Shown: positions 48,945-61,842, numbered from the stretch's first letter. The stretch is DNA of 64,000 bases from Sabethes cyaneus (GCF_943734655.1 NC_071355.1:242753183-242817182); one strand, 5' to 3'. The notes: generated from the letters alone by a model not told the origin. Program-made: numbers and translations.

Positions 48945-51900
48945 AATCCACTATAGAAAAAACCTGCCTCCAAAAACTCCCCCCTGCCGAATTGGGATCC
49001 ATTTGCTTGATTAGTTTTCGAATTATGAGGAAATTTAGGCTTCATTTGAATCAGAGAGGTCTCAATCAGCAATAGAAAAAAATCATGCCTCCCAAAATCC
49101 CCACATGTAAAATTTGGTTCCATTTGCTTAATAAATTCTCGAGTTATGAGGAAATTTGTATTTCATGGGGGGGCTTTCATGAAATAGAAGGGAGAGGAAT
49201 CCCAATCCACCAAAGAAAAAAAATCCTTCCCTGCAAAAACTCCCAAATGGCAAATTTGGTTCCATTTGCTTGATTAATTTTTAAATTATGAGGAGATTGG
49301 TGGTTTGAGACCCCTCCCCTCTCAACGAGAAATAAATCCTACCTACCAAAGTCCCCACATGCCAAATTTGGTTCTATTAATTTTCGAGTAATGAGGAAAT
49401 TTAGGATTCATTTATATAGGAGTCCCTTCTCTTACGAGAGGGAGGGTTCTCACTCCACTATAGAAAAAAATCCTGCCTCCAAAAATCCCCATATGTTAAA
49501 TTTAGTTCCGTTTGCTTGATTGATTCTCGAGTTATGAGGAAATTTATATTTAACTAGCTGACCCGACAAACTTCGTATTGCCACAAATTAACCTGTGTTG
49601 TACATAAATCATGAATCTCGGATGATCTTTGTCACTTCTCGAGTTTTGCAAGCCCCCCAGTGGGCGGCGCTTCCGACGGCAGGTCACCGGCAACACTCGC
49701 GACCGGCTCGTCCTGAATGATCTAGTGTTACTATAGATAGTTTTTGTGGTCTTGTTATTGATTAATGTTTTATGGAAGAGTCTCGAATTTCTCGAGTTGG
49801 ATTAGTTTTTGAGTTTCGCAAAAATTTCTGTTTTATTTGTATGAGAGTCCATATCCCCCTACCACAGGGGTGAGAGGTCTCTAACTATCATAAAATAAAT
49901 TCTAGACTCAAAAATCTCCTACATGCTAAATTTGGTTCCATTTGCTTGATTAGTACTCAAATTATAAGGAAATTTGTATTTCATTTGTATGGGAGCCCAC
50001 CCTCTTAAAAGGGAAAGCGGTCGTAATACACCACAGAAAAAAATTCTGCCATCTAAAACTCTCACATACCAAATTTGGTTCCATTTGCTTGATTAGTTCT
50101 AAAGTTATGAGCAAATTTGTATTTCGTTTGAATGGGAGCCCCCCCTCCTAAAAAGGTAAGAAGTGCTAATTCATCATGGGAAAAATGGTTGCCTCCAAAA
50201 ACACCCACATGCCAAATATGGTTCCATTTGCTTGATTAGTTCTCGAATTATGAGGAAATTTGTATTTCATTTGTGTAGAAGCCCCCCCTCTTGAAGTGTG
50301 GAAGGATCCTAATTCACCGTAGAAAATATTTTTGCCTCCAAAAACCTCCACATGCCGAATTTGGTTCTATTTGCTTGATTAGTTCTCGAGTTATGGGGAA
50401 ATTTGTATTTCATTTGTATTGGAGCCCCCCCTCCTAATGTGGGAAGAGGTCCTAATTCATCACAGAAAAAATTCTTGCCTCCAAAAACACCTACACGCCA
50501 AATTTGGTTCCATTTGCTGGATTAGTTCTCGAGTTATGAGGAAATTTGTATTTCGTTTGTATAGGACCCCCCCTCCTAAAGTGGGGAGGGGTCCCAATTC
50601 ATCATTGAAAAAAAATTGTCTCCAAAAACACACACATGCCAAATTTGGTTCAATTCGCTTGATTAGTTCTCGAGTTATGAGGAAATTTGTATTTCATTTG
50701 TACAGGAGCCCCTCCTCTTAAAGTGGGGAGGGGTCCTAATTCACCATAGAAAATTTTCTTGCTCTCGAAAACCTTCACATGCCAAATTTGGTTGCATTTG
50801 CTTGATTAGTTCTCGAGTTATGAGGAAATTTGTATGGAAGTCCCCCCTCTTAAAGGGGAGAGGAGTTATAATTCCTCTTATAAAGAGGGGAGGGGTCTCA
50901 ATTCACCATAGAATAAATTCTTGTCACCAAAAAAAACACCCACATGCCAAATGTTGTTCTATTTGCTTGATTAGTTCTCGAGTTATGAGGAAATTTGTAT
51001 TTCATTTGTATAGGAGCCCCCCCTCCTAAAGTGGGGAGAGGTTCTTATTCATCACAGAAAACATTCTTGCCTCCAAAAACACCTACATGCCAAATTTGGT
51101 TCCATTTGCTGGATTAGCTCTCGAGTTATAAGGAAATTTGTATTTCGTTTGTATAGGAGCCCCCCCCCCTCTTAAAGTGGGGAGGGGTCCCAATTCATCA
51201 TAGAAAAAAATTTTGTCTTCAAAAACACACACATACCAAATTTGGTTCCATTTGCTTGATTAGTTCTCGAGTTATGAGGAAATTGGTATTTCATTTGTAC
51301 AGGAGCCCCCCCTCTTAAAGTGAGGAGGGGTCCTAATTCAACATAGAAAATTTTCTTGCCCTCGAAAACCTTCACATGCCAAATTGGGTTCCATTTGTTT
51401 GATTAGTTCTCGAGTTATGAGGAAATTTGTATGGAAACCCCCCCTCTTAAAGGGGAGAGGAGTTATAATTCCCCTTATAAAAAGGGGAGGGGTCTCAAAT
51501 TACCCTAGAATAAATTCTTGTCACCGAAAACACCCACATGCCACATTTGGTTCTAGTTGCTTGATTAGTTCTCGAGTTATGCAGAAATTTGTGTTTCATT
51601 TGTATGGGAGTCCCCCCTCTTAGTGGGGGGAGGGGTCTCTAACCATCACTAAAACCTTTCCTGGCCCCAAAAACCTCTACATGCAAATTTTCACGCCGAT
51701 TGGTTCAGTAGTTTCTGATTCTATAAGGAACACAGGACAGACAGACAGAAATCCTTCTTTATAGGTATAGATTTATGTGAGAGTCTCCCCCCCCCCCCCC
51801 TCTTACAAGAGAGAGTCTCAGTTCACCATTGAAAAAACCATCCCACATGCCAATCTGGTTCCGTTTCTTTTTTTCTTTATCTCTCCAATTATGAGGAAAC

Positions 51901-52398
51901 TTGTATTTCATTTGTATGGAAGCCCCCCATCTTAAAGGGGAGAGGGGTCATAATTCCCTCCTAAAAAGGTAAGGGGTCCTAATTCATCATAGAAAAAAAT
52001 CTTGCCTCCAAAAACCTTCACATGCCAAATTTGGTTCCATTTGCTTGATTAGTTCTCGAGTTATGAGGAAATTTGTATTTCATTTGTATGGAAGCCCCCT
52101 CTTAAAGGGGAGAGGGGTGTAGATTCACCATAGAAAAACTTCTTGTCTCCAAAAACACACACATGTCAAATTTTGTTTCATTTGCTTGATTAGTTCTCGA
52201 GTTCTGCAGAAATTTGTGTTTCATTTGTTTGTGAGTCCCCCTCTTAGGAGGAGTCTCGAACCATCATAAGAACCTTCCATGGCCTTAAAAACCCCTATAT
52301 GCAAATTTTCACGCCGATCGGTTCAGTAGTTTTCGATTTTATAAGGAACATACGGACAGACAGACGGACAGACAGAAATCCATTTTTATAGGTATAGA
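48945..52398 (-). mobile_element. Outer Helitron, interrupted by another Helitron
   Basis: Arrays of the ~140-bp unit (CTCGAGTTATGAGGAAATTT..) lie at 48945-49553 and 51772-52300, then the 5' end TTTTTATAGGTATAGA|T (52398), which on the minus strand reads A|TCTATACC. The CTAG end is missing. The 2218-bp element 49554-51771 sits inside, and the two halves rejoin as a normal array unit. Confidence 0.75.
49554..51771 (-). mobile_element. Complete non-autonomous Helitron with a ~140-bp array
   Basis: On the minus strand it starts A|TCTATACCTATAAAG and ends GGGTCAGCTAG|T. These are the Helitron hallmarks: 5' TC, 3' CTRR, insertion between A and T, and no target duplication. A small hairpin (GGCAA..TTGTC) precedes the CTAG. 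The inside holds 140-166-bp units, each with CTCGAGTTATGAGGAAATTT (50528, 50669, 50812, 50977, 51120, 51266, 51409, 51571), repeated as a ~597-bp higher-order unit. No Rep/helicase frame. The host sequence closes without duplication when it is removed. Confidence 0.85.
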
Positions 52399-52499
52399 TT
52401 TTCATATAGTAGAAAGGCAAAACTATGGAACTCCGAGTCTGGTTACAATTTTTTTAAATTAAATTTTTTATAGAAGACGGAAGACGTGCGCCATGCCGC

Positions 52500-53250
52500 G
52501 CCCTTCAGCAATGGACCTTAAATTGAACTTGACATTAGTTTAGAATAGCGTTAAAATTGGTATTAAATTAGAATTGAAATTGTACTTAAAGTAGAACATG
52601 AAATTGGAATTAAGTTAGACTCGAAATTGGATTTGATAATGGACTCTCATTCTGAAACTTCTGAAACTGACGGCATGTAATCGGACAAAGTTTCGGCTTG
52701 AAATCTGAGTTGAAACTGCAATTAAACTAAACATGATATTGAACATGAAACCGGATTAATATTAAAATAAATTATACTTGAAATTGGACTTGAAATGGTA
52801 TGAAAGGATATAAAATTGCACTTCAAATTAGACTTGAAACCTGATTTTAAATCGGATTTACACTTGGTTTGAAATTGGACTCATATTGTACTGGAAACTG
52901 AAATCGGGCTTACATCGGAATTGAATTAGACTTAAAATTGCACTTAAAATGAGACATGCAATTGGACTTAAAATAGAGTATGTAATATTGTCCTATAAAT
53001 TAAACAAAAACAACACTTGGATTTGAAATTGGTATGAAATTGGACGGAAAATTGCATCAGTTTACTTTGCTTGATTTTACTTCATATTGAATTAGGAATG
53101 AAACCTAAAATTGGGGCTATAATTGGACATAAAATTGGAACAAAAACTTTAGGCATCTTCAGTCTTCAAACTGGACTTGAATTTAAACTTAAAATCTAAT
53201 TTGAAAAAGGCCTTAAATGTGACTGAAAATTGGACATGTGGCTAACTGGT
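52500..53250. repeat. Degenerate CAATTTCAAGTC minisatellite, inverted orientation
   Basis: Irregular AAATTGGACTTGAAATT words. Similar arrays lie at 47130-47342, 48550-48790, 60195-60535 and 62960-63060. No gene. Confidence 0.7.
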
Positions 53251-53259
53251 ATTACTTTT

Positions 53260-55200
53260 ACGCAATTAATTTACTTAAAGACACCATCTACTGAAATAAC
53301 CAACCATTTTGGTGATCCGGGATGCATCTTGAGGACTTATTTTGTTTCATATTAATTTTTTTTAGAAAAGGTGGAACAAGTGTCCCAGCGTTTTCCAGTC
53401 TGGGCACGCTAATGTGTATTGTTCAAATGAATAATATGAGGGCATGGCATTGTCTATCAAAACTGATAGTCATTGTGAGATTGGTGTAGTAGCAAGCTTT
53501 GAAAGAAAGTTGAAAAGAAATACCAGACTATGCCAAAAAAGGAAGTGCGGATTACAGCAAAACCCGGATAATACCGCGATAGATTAAAATACTGATTCCG
53601 TTGATCTGTTCATACAGAAACATACATATATATAGTTCCACGTGGTAGTAATTAGGGATCATTTCTTTTTCTGTCCCTAATTACTCATATTAATTATATT
53701 TAAACTGTTCTAACTATCAGATTCTTTACTGCAGACTGTTTCGACTGTTCCGTTAATAGACAAAATTGAAATAAATTTGGTTTTATTTCACAGCTGCAAT
53801 TTTTTTGTCAAATCAGCTTCTGCGCGTTATTAACGAATCAAACTAAAATTTAATGGATTTGAATTATCTACATGAAATATTGTAAAAAAATCTACATACA
53901 ATGTGAAGGCGAATATCCAAATTCTGGGAAATTACTAAAATCAGTGTTTATTCGTGCGCTTCTGAAAGGCTAATGATCCGTTTTACAATCAATGTCACCT
54001 TTTTTATATTCTTGTATTCTATGCTATGCCTACTATTTCTCCTACAAATGTAAGTTTCATTCATATTATATTTTCTGTTTAGAAAAACAATTTACGGAAG
54101 TCAAAATCTGCTAGATTTTAAGCTGTAATTCCAAGAATTGTATTTTCGTCGAATTCGTTTATAAGATTCTCAGTTTCTCCCTAAAGATGACCCGGGCCTA
54201 AACTGCCCAAAAACTTCACCCATTGCTAATTGTAAAAGACTCGTTCAATGATACTGCACGGCTTCTAGTATCAAACCATTTCCGAAGAATAGCGAATCCA
54301 AAGCATTGGATAAGTTTGTTTTTGTAAAGTTTATAAATAGACTTTATGAATGGCCCTGGTGTATTGGGATCAGGATTTCCGTAAGCCGTACAACTGTGCT
54401 GCTGCTGTCCTGTTCGTCTTTCTGCGATAGCTTCGCTCGTACCTACTTGGCTGTCGCCGCCCATCAACCCCATTACGGATGAATTAATTACACACCGACT
54501 GCTTTCGGCTGTGATTATCCTTCTTGACAAATTTGGCAATGAACGAACCATCATCAGCGTTCCGCCGCCGGGGCCGGCGGAAGGAGCTGCACATTTACAA
54601 CATTTGATGGCAATTCTAGGGATGATTCTATGGCAGATGACGACGACGACGGCGACGGCGACGTTGATGATGAAAAACAGACGAAAATTTTGCGAGTAGA
54701 AAGCTTTTTTCCTTCGGGCCGGCAGCTTAGTGGTTTGTTGTGATGATCCCTTCATGCGCTCAGTTTTTTTTTTCGATGGATAATAATCGTAATGACGATA
54801 ATCGACGGGCATTCGTCAAGGGACAAAATGGACTTTCGTTCTTTCTCTGTGTTTTCTCCTCTGAAGTACCTTCCCTATTTGTGCAGCAGCAGGAGCACCA
54901 GCAGTGTTCGTATACATTCAATTTCCGACGATTTGTGAAAATGATTACTTAAATGATGGCCGAGAAGCATTTCCACAACATCGGCCCGTGCAAGGGTGGA
55001 GTGTCGTTCGTCTGTTCCCTCTGGGGAGGCTTGGTTTCGTTGATCCTTCCCTTATTCCGTTGCACGCTGTAGAAGCGAGCGACGGCCCTCGGAAATAAAT
55101 GGTCGGTGATTAATTCTGTTATTCAATCTAAATTATTAACTGTGCTTAAGCCAGAAGCCGAATGAAAGTGTAGTGTTCTTCAGGTTTAATGGCCAACTTC
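53260..55200. other. Unique sequence, no supported gene
   Basis: Frames at 54216-54812 and others are without recognisable domain. GACGAC/GATGAT runs near 54640. GCGTGCCCAGACTGG (minus) at 53376-53411 is a short dispersed repeat. Confidence 0.45.
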
Positions 55201-55221
55201 TTTTTTGTGTTTTACTTTTAG

Positions 55222-55386
55222 CGAGAAATTCATCGACAATGTTTACGGCATCGCGATTCGCAAACCAGCTTTGCCTCCTCCAGTCCGGTCGTTTAAAGAT
55301 CCGACCTCTCCGGGGTCGATAAATGATGAGGAAAAATGGCCATGTGCTATCTCTCGACCCAAAGCGCAGTTTATAATGCAGTTTGG
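55222..55386 (+). CDS. Candidate exon (unrecognised)
   Basis: 165 nt, a multiple of three, between TTTTACTTTTAG (acceptor) and TTTGG|GTGAGA (donor). Reading from the second base gives EKFIDNVYGIAIRKPALPPP, then VRSFKDPTSPG and on to RPKAQFIMQF, with no stop until just after the donor. No domain recognised. The composition looks coding but both splice signals are short, so it could be chance. It is not ankyrin-like, so if real it is a different part or a different gene. Confidence 0.35.
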
Positions 55387-56493
55387 GTGAGAAGTTGGTA
55401 ATCATAAGCTATTGAACCGGTTACGAGAGAAGGCTGTAATTTTATACCGACTGTTCGGCGAACCGTTCACCAGATAACGGATGGGTGATAACGTGTCAGT
55501 TTTGGGGAGAAAAAAGTAAAGGTAACAAAAGAGCTGAGCTTACTACATACCTACGCTCTCTGTCTCTGTACCTCGTCCTGGTGAACGTTTCTGGATGTGC
55601 TCGGATGCTTGCCCAATTTGTCCAGCCGAATCTGCACCGAATTGGATGGATGCATATGGTAAAGCAGGCCATCGCATCGGATCGGAACGGATCGGATGGT
55701 GGGCTGTGGGTTGGATTTTTTTTGTTGGTGTTGCTCACCCGTCCGATGTTGAAGTCATTCGAAAATTGCGATAATGAATATGATCATTAAAATTGCTATG
55801 CAACTGAACAACCATAATAACAGTTAACATGGCGTTATAGTCAACGCCGTTGACAGTATCAAGTAACATCATGCCAAATTTAAACAAGATTTAATTTCAC
55901 TATGCAATTTGTATATCAAATTTTCTGCTGTACTTTTTTTTTTGTCGTGATGAGGTCAGTGCAATTTTTTCAAGACGATCAAGATATGCATGGAATGAAT
56001 GTAAAACAAGGATAATTTTAGTTGTCCGTTTTAAGAAGTAATTGAAGTCTCATTTTATGTTTTATGCGTGATATGATTTTCTTGCATGCAGTTTAAAATA
56101 TGCAGGCCGGAAAGCGAAAAAAAAGAAAAGAGTAAATACGAAAAAGCAGATTGAAGACAAGAAGTTGGATTTCACGAAGCCGTATGGCGCAATGTTGCTC
56201 AATTGGAACCAACGAGTATGCTCAAAAAGATTTGATACCTAAAACGGTCAATCGTGAAGCCTGCCTCATATTAAAGAAATTATAATAAAGTTGACGTAAT
56301 TTCTTTTTTAAAATTAGAACCGGTTTTAAAATTTCTCCAACATTTCTTCTATTTTTTATGATTTTTCCTCCGAACGAAAATACTCGCTATAGCGCTTGCA
56401 TTCCGAATCTAACGGAGTCTAACCGAGATCGGAGATCATAAAAGTTGTTACCCAAATTCCACAGCAATAGTTTCAGTTATTTTTCTAGCTAGT

Positions 56494-56966
56494 TAAACCA
56501 TTGCAAATTATTTCTAAAGTTTTTGTTACCTTCTTCCCCTTTGAAACTGGCTTGAATAATGGGAGGGAGGGGGACAAAAATAATTTGTGGAAGTTAAGTC
56601 ATTTTTTTTATAAGATCGACTGTTTGTGGGTTCTACAGCCTGCCTAAAGAACTTGAAAAATTAGTTTACGGAGTGTTAACACTTCTAGCACGAAACAGAA
56701 ATCGAAATTCAAACAGTGGAATTTCCGAAAATATGCAAAAAACTTTTCCTTAGATTTTATTTTTATTTTCGTAGGCTTTCGCATGAAATTAATAACGTAT
56801 TAGAACTGGTTTTCTCGTAAAATCTTTGAGTAAAAAATGCTTAAAATACAATTTTTGCTCGATTGAAAAATTAGTTTTGTTTTTTTCTCCCACCCCTTCA
56901 GTTGCCCAACACAGCTTTTTATAAATATTAACACAGCAAAAATAGAATAAAGTGTTTGTGATGGCC
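56494..56966 (+). mobile_element. GGCCATTGCAAAT MITE, copy 3
   Basis: Begins TTAAACCATTGCAAATTATT and ends GTGATGGCCTTA. Inside: GGAGTGTTAACACTTCTAGC. It faces the next copy in opposite orientation. Confidence 0.75.
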
Positions 56967-56972
56967 TTAGTA

Positions 56973-57058
56973 TTTATCAGTTTTATTATTATTTTCTTGT
57001 TTGCCAATTGATTTGAAATTGACAAACAAGAAAATAATAACAACTGATAAATTATTAT
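56973..57058. repeat. Near-perfect palindrome between two MITEs
   Basis: ATTATTATTTTCTTGTTTG..CAATT pairs with AAATTGACAAACAAGAAAAT. Arms are about 38 bases, loop about 6. Confidence 0.85.
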
Positions 57059-57080
57059 GAATTGAATCATGAATTACTAT

Positions 57081-57553
57081 AAGGCCATTACAAATATTTA
57101 AAAAAAAATTTGTCCCTTCCGGTGTTGGGCCACTGAAGGGGGGGGGGAGCAAAAAAAAACAAAGAGAATTTTTTAATCGAGCCTAAAATATGGATTTTAG
57201 GCATTTTTATTTTGAGTTTAAACCTGAAAACCAAATCTATTCTTGCTTTTAATATATTCGTTGTTAGTTTCCATGCAAAAATCTACGAAAAAAAGACAAA
57301 AACGAAAGAAAATTTTCTTGGCCGATTTTCGGAAATTCCGCTGTTTGAATTTCCATTTCTATTTCATGCTAGAAGCGTTAACTCAACTCGTACACTCATT
57401 TTTCAAGTTTTTCAGGCTGTAGAACCCACAGACAATTGGTTTTATAAAGAAATGTAACTCATATCCTACAAATTATTTTTTTGCCCCCCGATTTTTCAAG
57501 ACAATTTCAAGCCAGGGGGGTGACACAAACTTTTAATATGATTTGCAATGGCC
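57081..57553 (-). mobile_element. GGCCATTGCAAAT MITE, copy 4 (inverted)
   Basis: Begins AAGGCCATTACAAATATTTA, ends GATTTGCAATGGCC, with CTAGAAGCGTTAACTCAACT inside. Together with 56494-56966 it forms inverted arms around the palindrome. Confidence 0.8.
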
Positions 57554-57759
57554 TAAAAAATTCTTGACAATATTTTTGTTGTTCCTGAGTTATATCTGAA
57601 AAACTCGGTTTTCCTTAATGTGTACCCAATTCAAAAATTCATATCTCATGAAACTTGCGTTGCTTGTAAACAGTTTCTTATGAAAATGTTAGAAAATTTT
57701 CTAAATTTATAGATGGATTACCGATGGATCTAGAGGTAGTCCGTCTTCTGCTGATCACC

Positions 57760-58070
57760 AGCAAAAGAAGAAAATAAGCATGAAAAAACGTGATGAAAAC
57801 TGGACAAACGTATCAGAGCAAAAGGAAAAAGTAGATGAAAAAAAACAAGAGGGAGAATGGGAGGGAAACGGGACAAAAAAAGAGGAAAAAAAAATGAAAT
57901 GAAGAAAACAGGAGAGAAAAAATGGGAAAATGAGGTAAAAAACGAAAAGAGTAGACAAAAAAAGATGAAGAACGGAAGAGAAAAGAAGAAAACGACAGAA
58001 AAGAAGAAAAAACTCTAAAGAGAACGAAGGAAATGAGGCTAACGAGACAGAAAAAGAGAAAAAATTAGGC
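57760..58070. repeat. Degenerate A-rich GAAAAAAGAG-like array
   Basis: Irregular AAAAGAGGAAAAAA words. The F/S-rich minus frame is not a gene. Confidence 0.65.
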
Positions 58071-58074
58071 ATAT

Positions 58075-59330
58075 GTTAACATTATATTGCATTGTATTGA
58101 TAACATGTTCTACTCAATGAAGTTTTCCTTTATGTCAGATCATTAGAGCGAGGACTAATGCAGACTGCAATTCTGGCATATGTATGTTCATGAGCATCTA
58201 TCGCCTCCAGCTTGGCTCATTAAAACAATGATTAGATGCGCTACGGAAACCGTTCGTTCGTTTCTTGCTGGTGAGTGAATTAGCCAAAATGCCGTCCCAG
58301 AAACACATAATTATCATGACATTCGAGCTCCTAATAAATGTTGCAGGCTGAATGTGAATATCATTAATCAAACGGCCTTGGCAGCCTCCAGCATCAAGTA
58401 ATAATTGAAGACAAAATTGAATTTGGTTTCAGTATCAGTTCGTTGTATCATTTAGAAACTATTTTAGGGAATTTTACCGTTTGTTGCTTATTAGTCTGAG
58501 GGCAACGCCACAAAAGTGGAATGTATTTGGCGTTTAAGGTACGATAAACTAAACACTTTTACAAGAAAGTTAATTTGCAATTATAAATGCGAAGTGTAGA
58601 TTACGAAAAATTTAATTCAACCTTTATTTAATTCGGTGGTAGCTCTTAAAAGGGCTACTGGTTATAAATAACATCAAAGCCACAGCACGTTCATCGCAAA
58701 TATGAAGTGCCAGTCGGATGTCTTTTCCTTCTGGCATGAATGGTAACCAGAGAGGTGGTGTGGGTGTCAAACTCATACATTGTTCATGTCCCACTCATTG
58801 GTTTTGGTACTTTTGGTGCTGGTACTTACTTACTGATTCATTCATCTTAAAACAATTGAAACTAATCAGAAAGCAGTTAAACACAGCCTATTAGCTATAA
58901 TTTAACTATTAATAGCTGTTATCTTCGATATGAAGGCTACTTCACAGTTGTCGCTATCTATGGATGGATGATGGCAACAGGCACGTAGGTTATCGGCATC
59001 GATTCATTGTATCCTGCATCGAAAAGCTTTTACTAGTAGCTATCAACTGTTCAGACTGTTGGTCCCGCTTGCCATTCGTGCTTAACGCTTGCCTTCCGTG
59101 TTAACGAAATTTGACCTTGTTTTACATACATTTCCACTATTAAGCGTATGAAAGATTATTATAGGTATGTAACTATAAAATTGCTGGACATTTTATTTAT
59201 CCAATGTCCTATTAACAGTTATGTTTCGTTCAGTGGTATGGAAGTTATGAGCATTTGAAATCTTTCATTCAAACGTTATACTTCTATTTTCGTTTTCCCA
59301 ATGTGCTACCCAGTATAGTTAACAAAGACG
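58075..59330. other. Unique sequence, no supported gene
   Basis: Nothing recognised here. Confidence 0.4.
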
Positions 59331-59334
59331 TAGT

Positions 59335-60170
59335 CCTACGACAAAAATGGATAGAAAGGAAGGAAAAGAAAAAGCTAAAATACGGAAGCAGGAAAATGGA
59401 CAAACAAGAACTAAAAAAAAATAGAGAAAAAATGGGACAGAAAATAAAATAAAATGGACAGCAAAGGAAAACAGAAGACAAAAGGGATATGACAGGACAA
59501 AATAAGAAGAGCATCGAACAAACGAAAAGCAGGATAAAACAGGAGCTAAAATTCGAAAAAGATGAAAATCGGGACCGAAAAAAGGATAAAGCCGAAACAG
59601 AACTGAAAATGAGGAAAAAAGGAAGAAGAAAGAAAAATAAAAAAGAAAACTGGGGCAAGAAAAAGGGAAAAATTAGTTACACGGGATATAAATGGAGAAA
59701 TACGGGATAAAGAATAGGGCAGAAAATGAAGCAAAGAAAAACAGTATAAATGGACTAAAGAAAAAGGTAAAACGGAAGAGAAAAAGATGAAAACGGAAAA
59801 CCGAAGAGGAAAATAAAAGGGAGTCAAACAGAAAAAAAGACCAAAACGACAGAAAAACGGGGCATCAAAAGGAGGAGAACGGAAAAGACGAAGACAAAAA
59901 GCGCGAAGGAAAAGAAAATCGAAAACTGGAAACGATAAAAGAGAAAGAGAAACGAAAAAAGAGTGAAAGCGGGAAAGATTATAACAAAAAACGAGGTGGG
60001 AAGAAACAAGACTAAAATTGAGAAAAATGGAACTAGAACTACGGAATAGAAAACGGGAAAAAAGGAAAAAATTGATGAAAAGTGTAAAAATCAAGAAAAT
60101 GGTGCAGAAAATTAACAAAGATGCAACAAAACACGGCACTGAAAAAGAGAAAACGCGGAACAGACAGGTG
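59335..60170. repeat. Degenerate A-rich GAAAAC/GGAAAAAGA array
   Basis: Words such as GGAAAAAACGAAAAAGGG repeat irregularly. Frames at 59284-60139 (F, L, S rich, minus) and 59489-59710 (K, R rich, plus) are products of composition. Confidence 0.7.
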
Positions 60171-61842
60171 GTAATACGTGTGGGAGCATAAGCCGAAAAA
60201 TGTCAAATTTAATTTCAAGTAAAATTTCGATGTTATTTTGTGTCCATGCCCATGACTTCAAAAACTTTTAGTGCAAATTAGTCCAAATTTAATGCCCAAT
60301 GTGAAGTTCAATTGCGTGTCCGATTTTAAGCCCAATTTCATGTCTTATTTATTCCCACTTTTAGGTTCAATTTTCAGTCAAATTTATTGATATCAGTACA
60401 ATTAGAATTCCAATTTAAAGTCTAATTTCAAGTACAACTTCAAATCCAATTTCAAGTCAAATTTTAACCTTATTTTAAATCCAATTTTATATCTAATTCA
60501 ATCCAATTTTGAATAAAATTTCAATTCCAATTTACATATCTATACCTATAAAAAAGGATTTCTGTCTGTCTGTTCGTCTGTTCCTTTTAGAATCGAAAAC
60601 TACTGAACGGATCGGCGTGAAAATTTGCGTGTAGGGGTTTTTGGGGCTACGGAAGGTTCTCTCGATGGCAAAAGACCCCTCTTCCCACTAAGAGGGGGGG
60701 GGGGGGGGGCTCCCATACAAATCTATGCCTATAAAATGGATTTCTGGAAAAGAAAATGGATTTCTGTCTGCTCTATGTTCCTTATAGAATAGAAAACTAT
60801 TGAACCGATAGGTGTGAAAATTTGCATGTAGGGGTTTTTGGTGCCAGGGAAGGCTCTTATGATGGTTAGAGATCCCTCCCCCCACAAAGAGGAGGGGGGG
60901 GCTCCCTTACAAATCTATATCTATAAAAATGGTTTTCTGTCTGTTTGTCCGAATGTTCCTTATAGAATCGAAAACTACTAAACCGATCGGCGTGAAAATT
61001 TGCATGTAGGACTTTTGGGGGCCGAAGAAGGTTCTTATGATAGTTAGAGACCCCTCCCTCCCCTAAGAGGGGGGCTCCCATACAAATGAAATACAAATTT
61101 CCTCATAACCTGAGAACTAATCAATCAAATGGAACCAAATTTGGCATGTGGGGCTTTTAGGGGACAGAAATTTTTTCTATGGTGAATTGAGATCTCTCCC
61201 TCTTTTAAGTGGAGGAGGGGGGCTCCCATACAAATGAAACGAAAATTTCCTCATAACTCGAGAACTAATCACGCGAATGGAACCAAATTTGGCATGTGGG
61301 GATTTTCGGAGGCAAGAATTTTGTCTGTGATGAATTAGGACCCCTCCCAATGTTTAGGAGTGGTGGAGGAGGGGGCGGGCTCCCATATAAATGAAATACA
61401 AATTTCCTCATAACTCGAGAATTAAGCAAGCAAATGGAACCAAATTTGGCATGTGGGGGATTTTGGAGTCTTGAGTTTATTTTATAATGGTTAGAGACCT
61501 CTCACCCCTGTGGTAGAGGAAATAAAACAGAAACTTTTGCGTAACTCAAAAACTAATCGAACTCGAGAAATTCAAGACTCTTCTGTAAAACATTAGTCAA
61601 TAGCAAGACCACAAAAACTATCTATTGTAACACTAGATCATTCAGGGCGAGACGACCGCGAGTGTTGCCGGCGTCCCGCCGTCGGAAGCGCGGTCACTGC
61701 GGGGGCAGCTGGTATGGTGCTTTCTACGAAAAAGTTTTCCGTGAAATGGCAAATTTCTCTTAATGTTTGGTATTCCGTGAAATGTTGTACAATCACGGCG
61801 AATATTGCTATCCGCTTTCTGGCTAAACAATGAGGGGAGTTC

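Noticed and set aside
49548..51775. ATTTA on both sides of the inner element as a 5-bp target duplication
   Set aside because: The host unit closes perfectly without counting it as a duplication. The A|T Helitron reading explains the ends better.
49000..52300. Regularly spaced repeats, possible CRISPR
   Set aside because: The units are ~140 bp of continuous homology with no unique spacers, in an insect genome and inside a Helitron.
59546..60139. 197-codon F/L-rich minus frame
   Set aside because: Same reason: low-complexity A-rich array.
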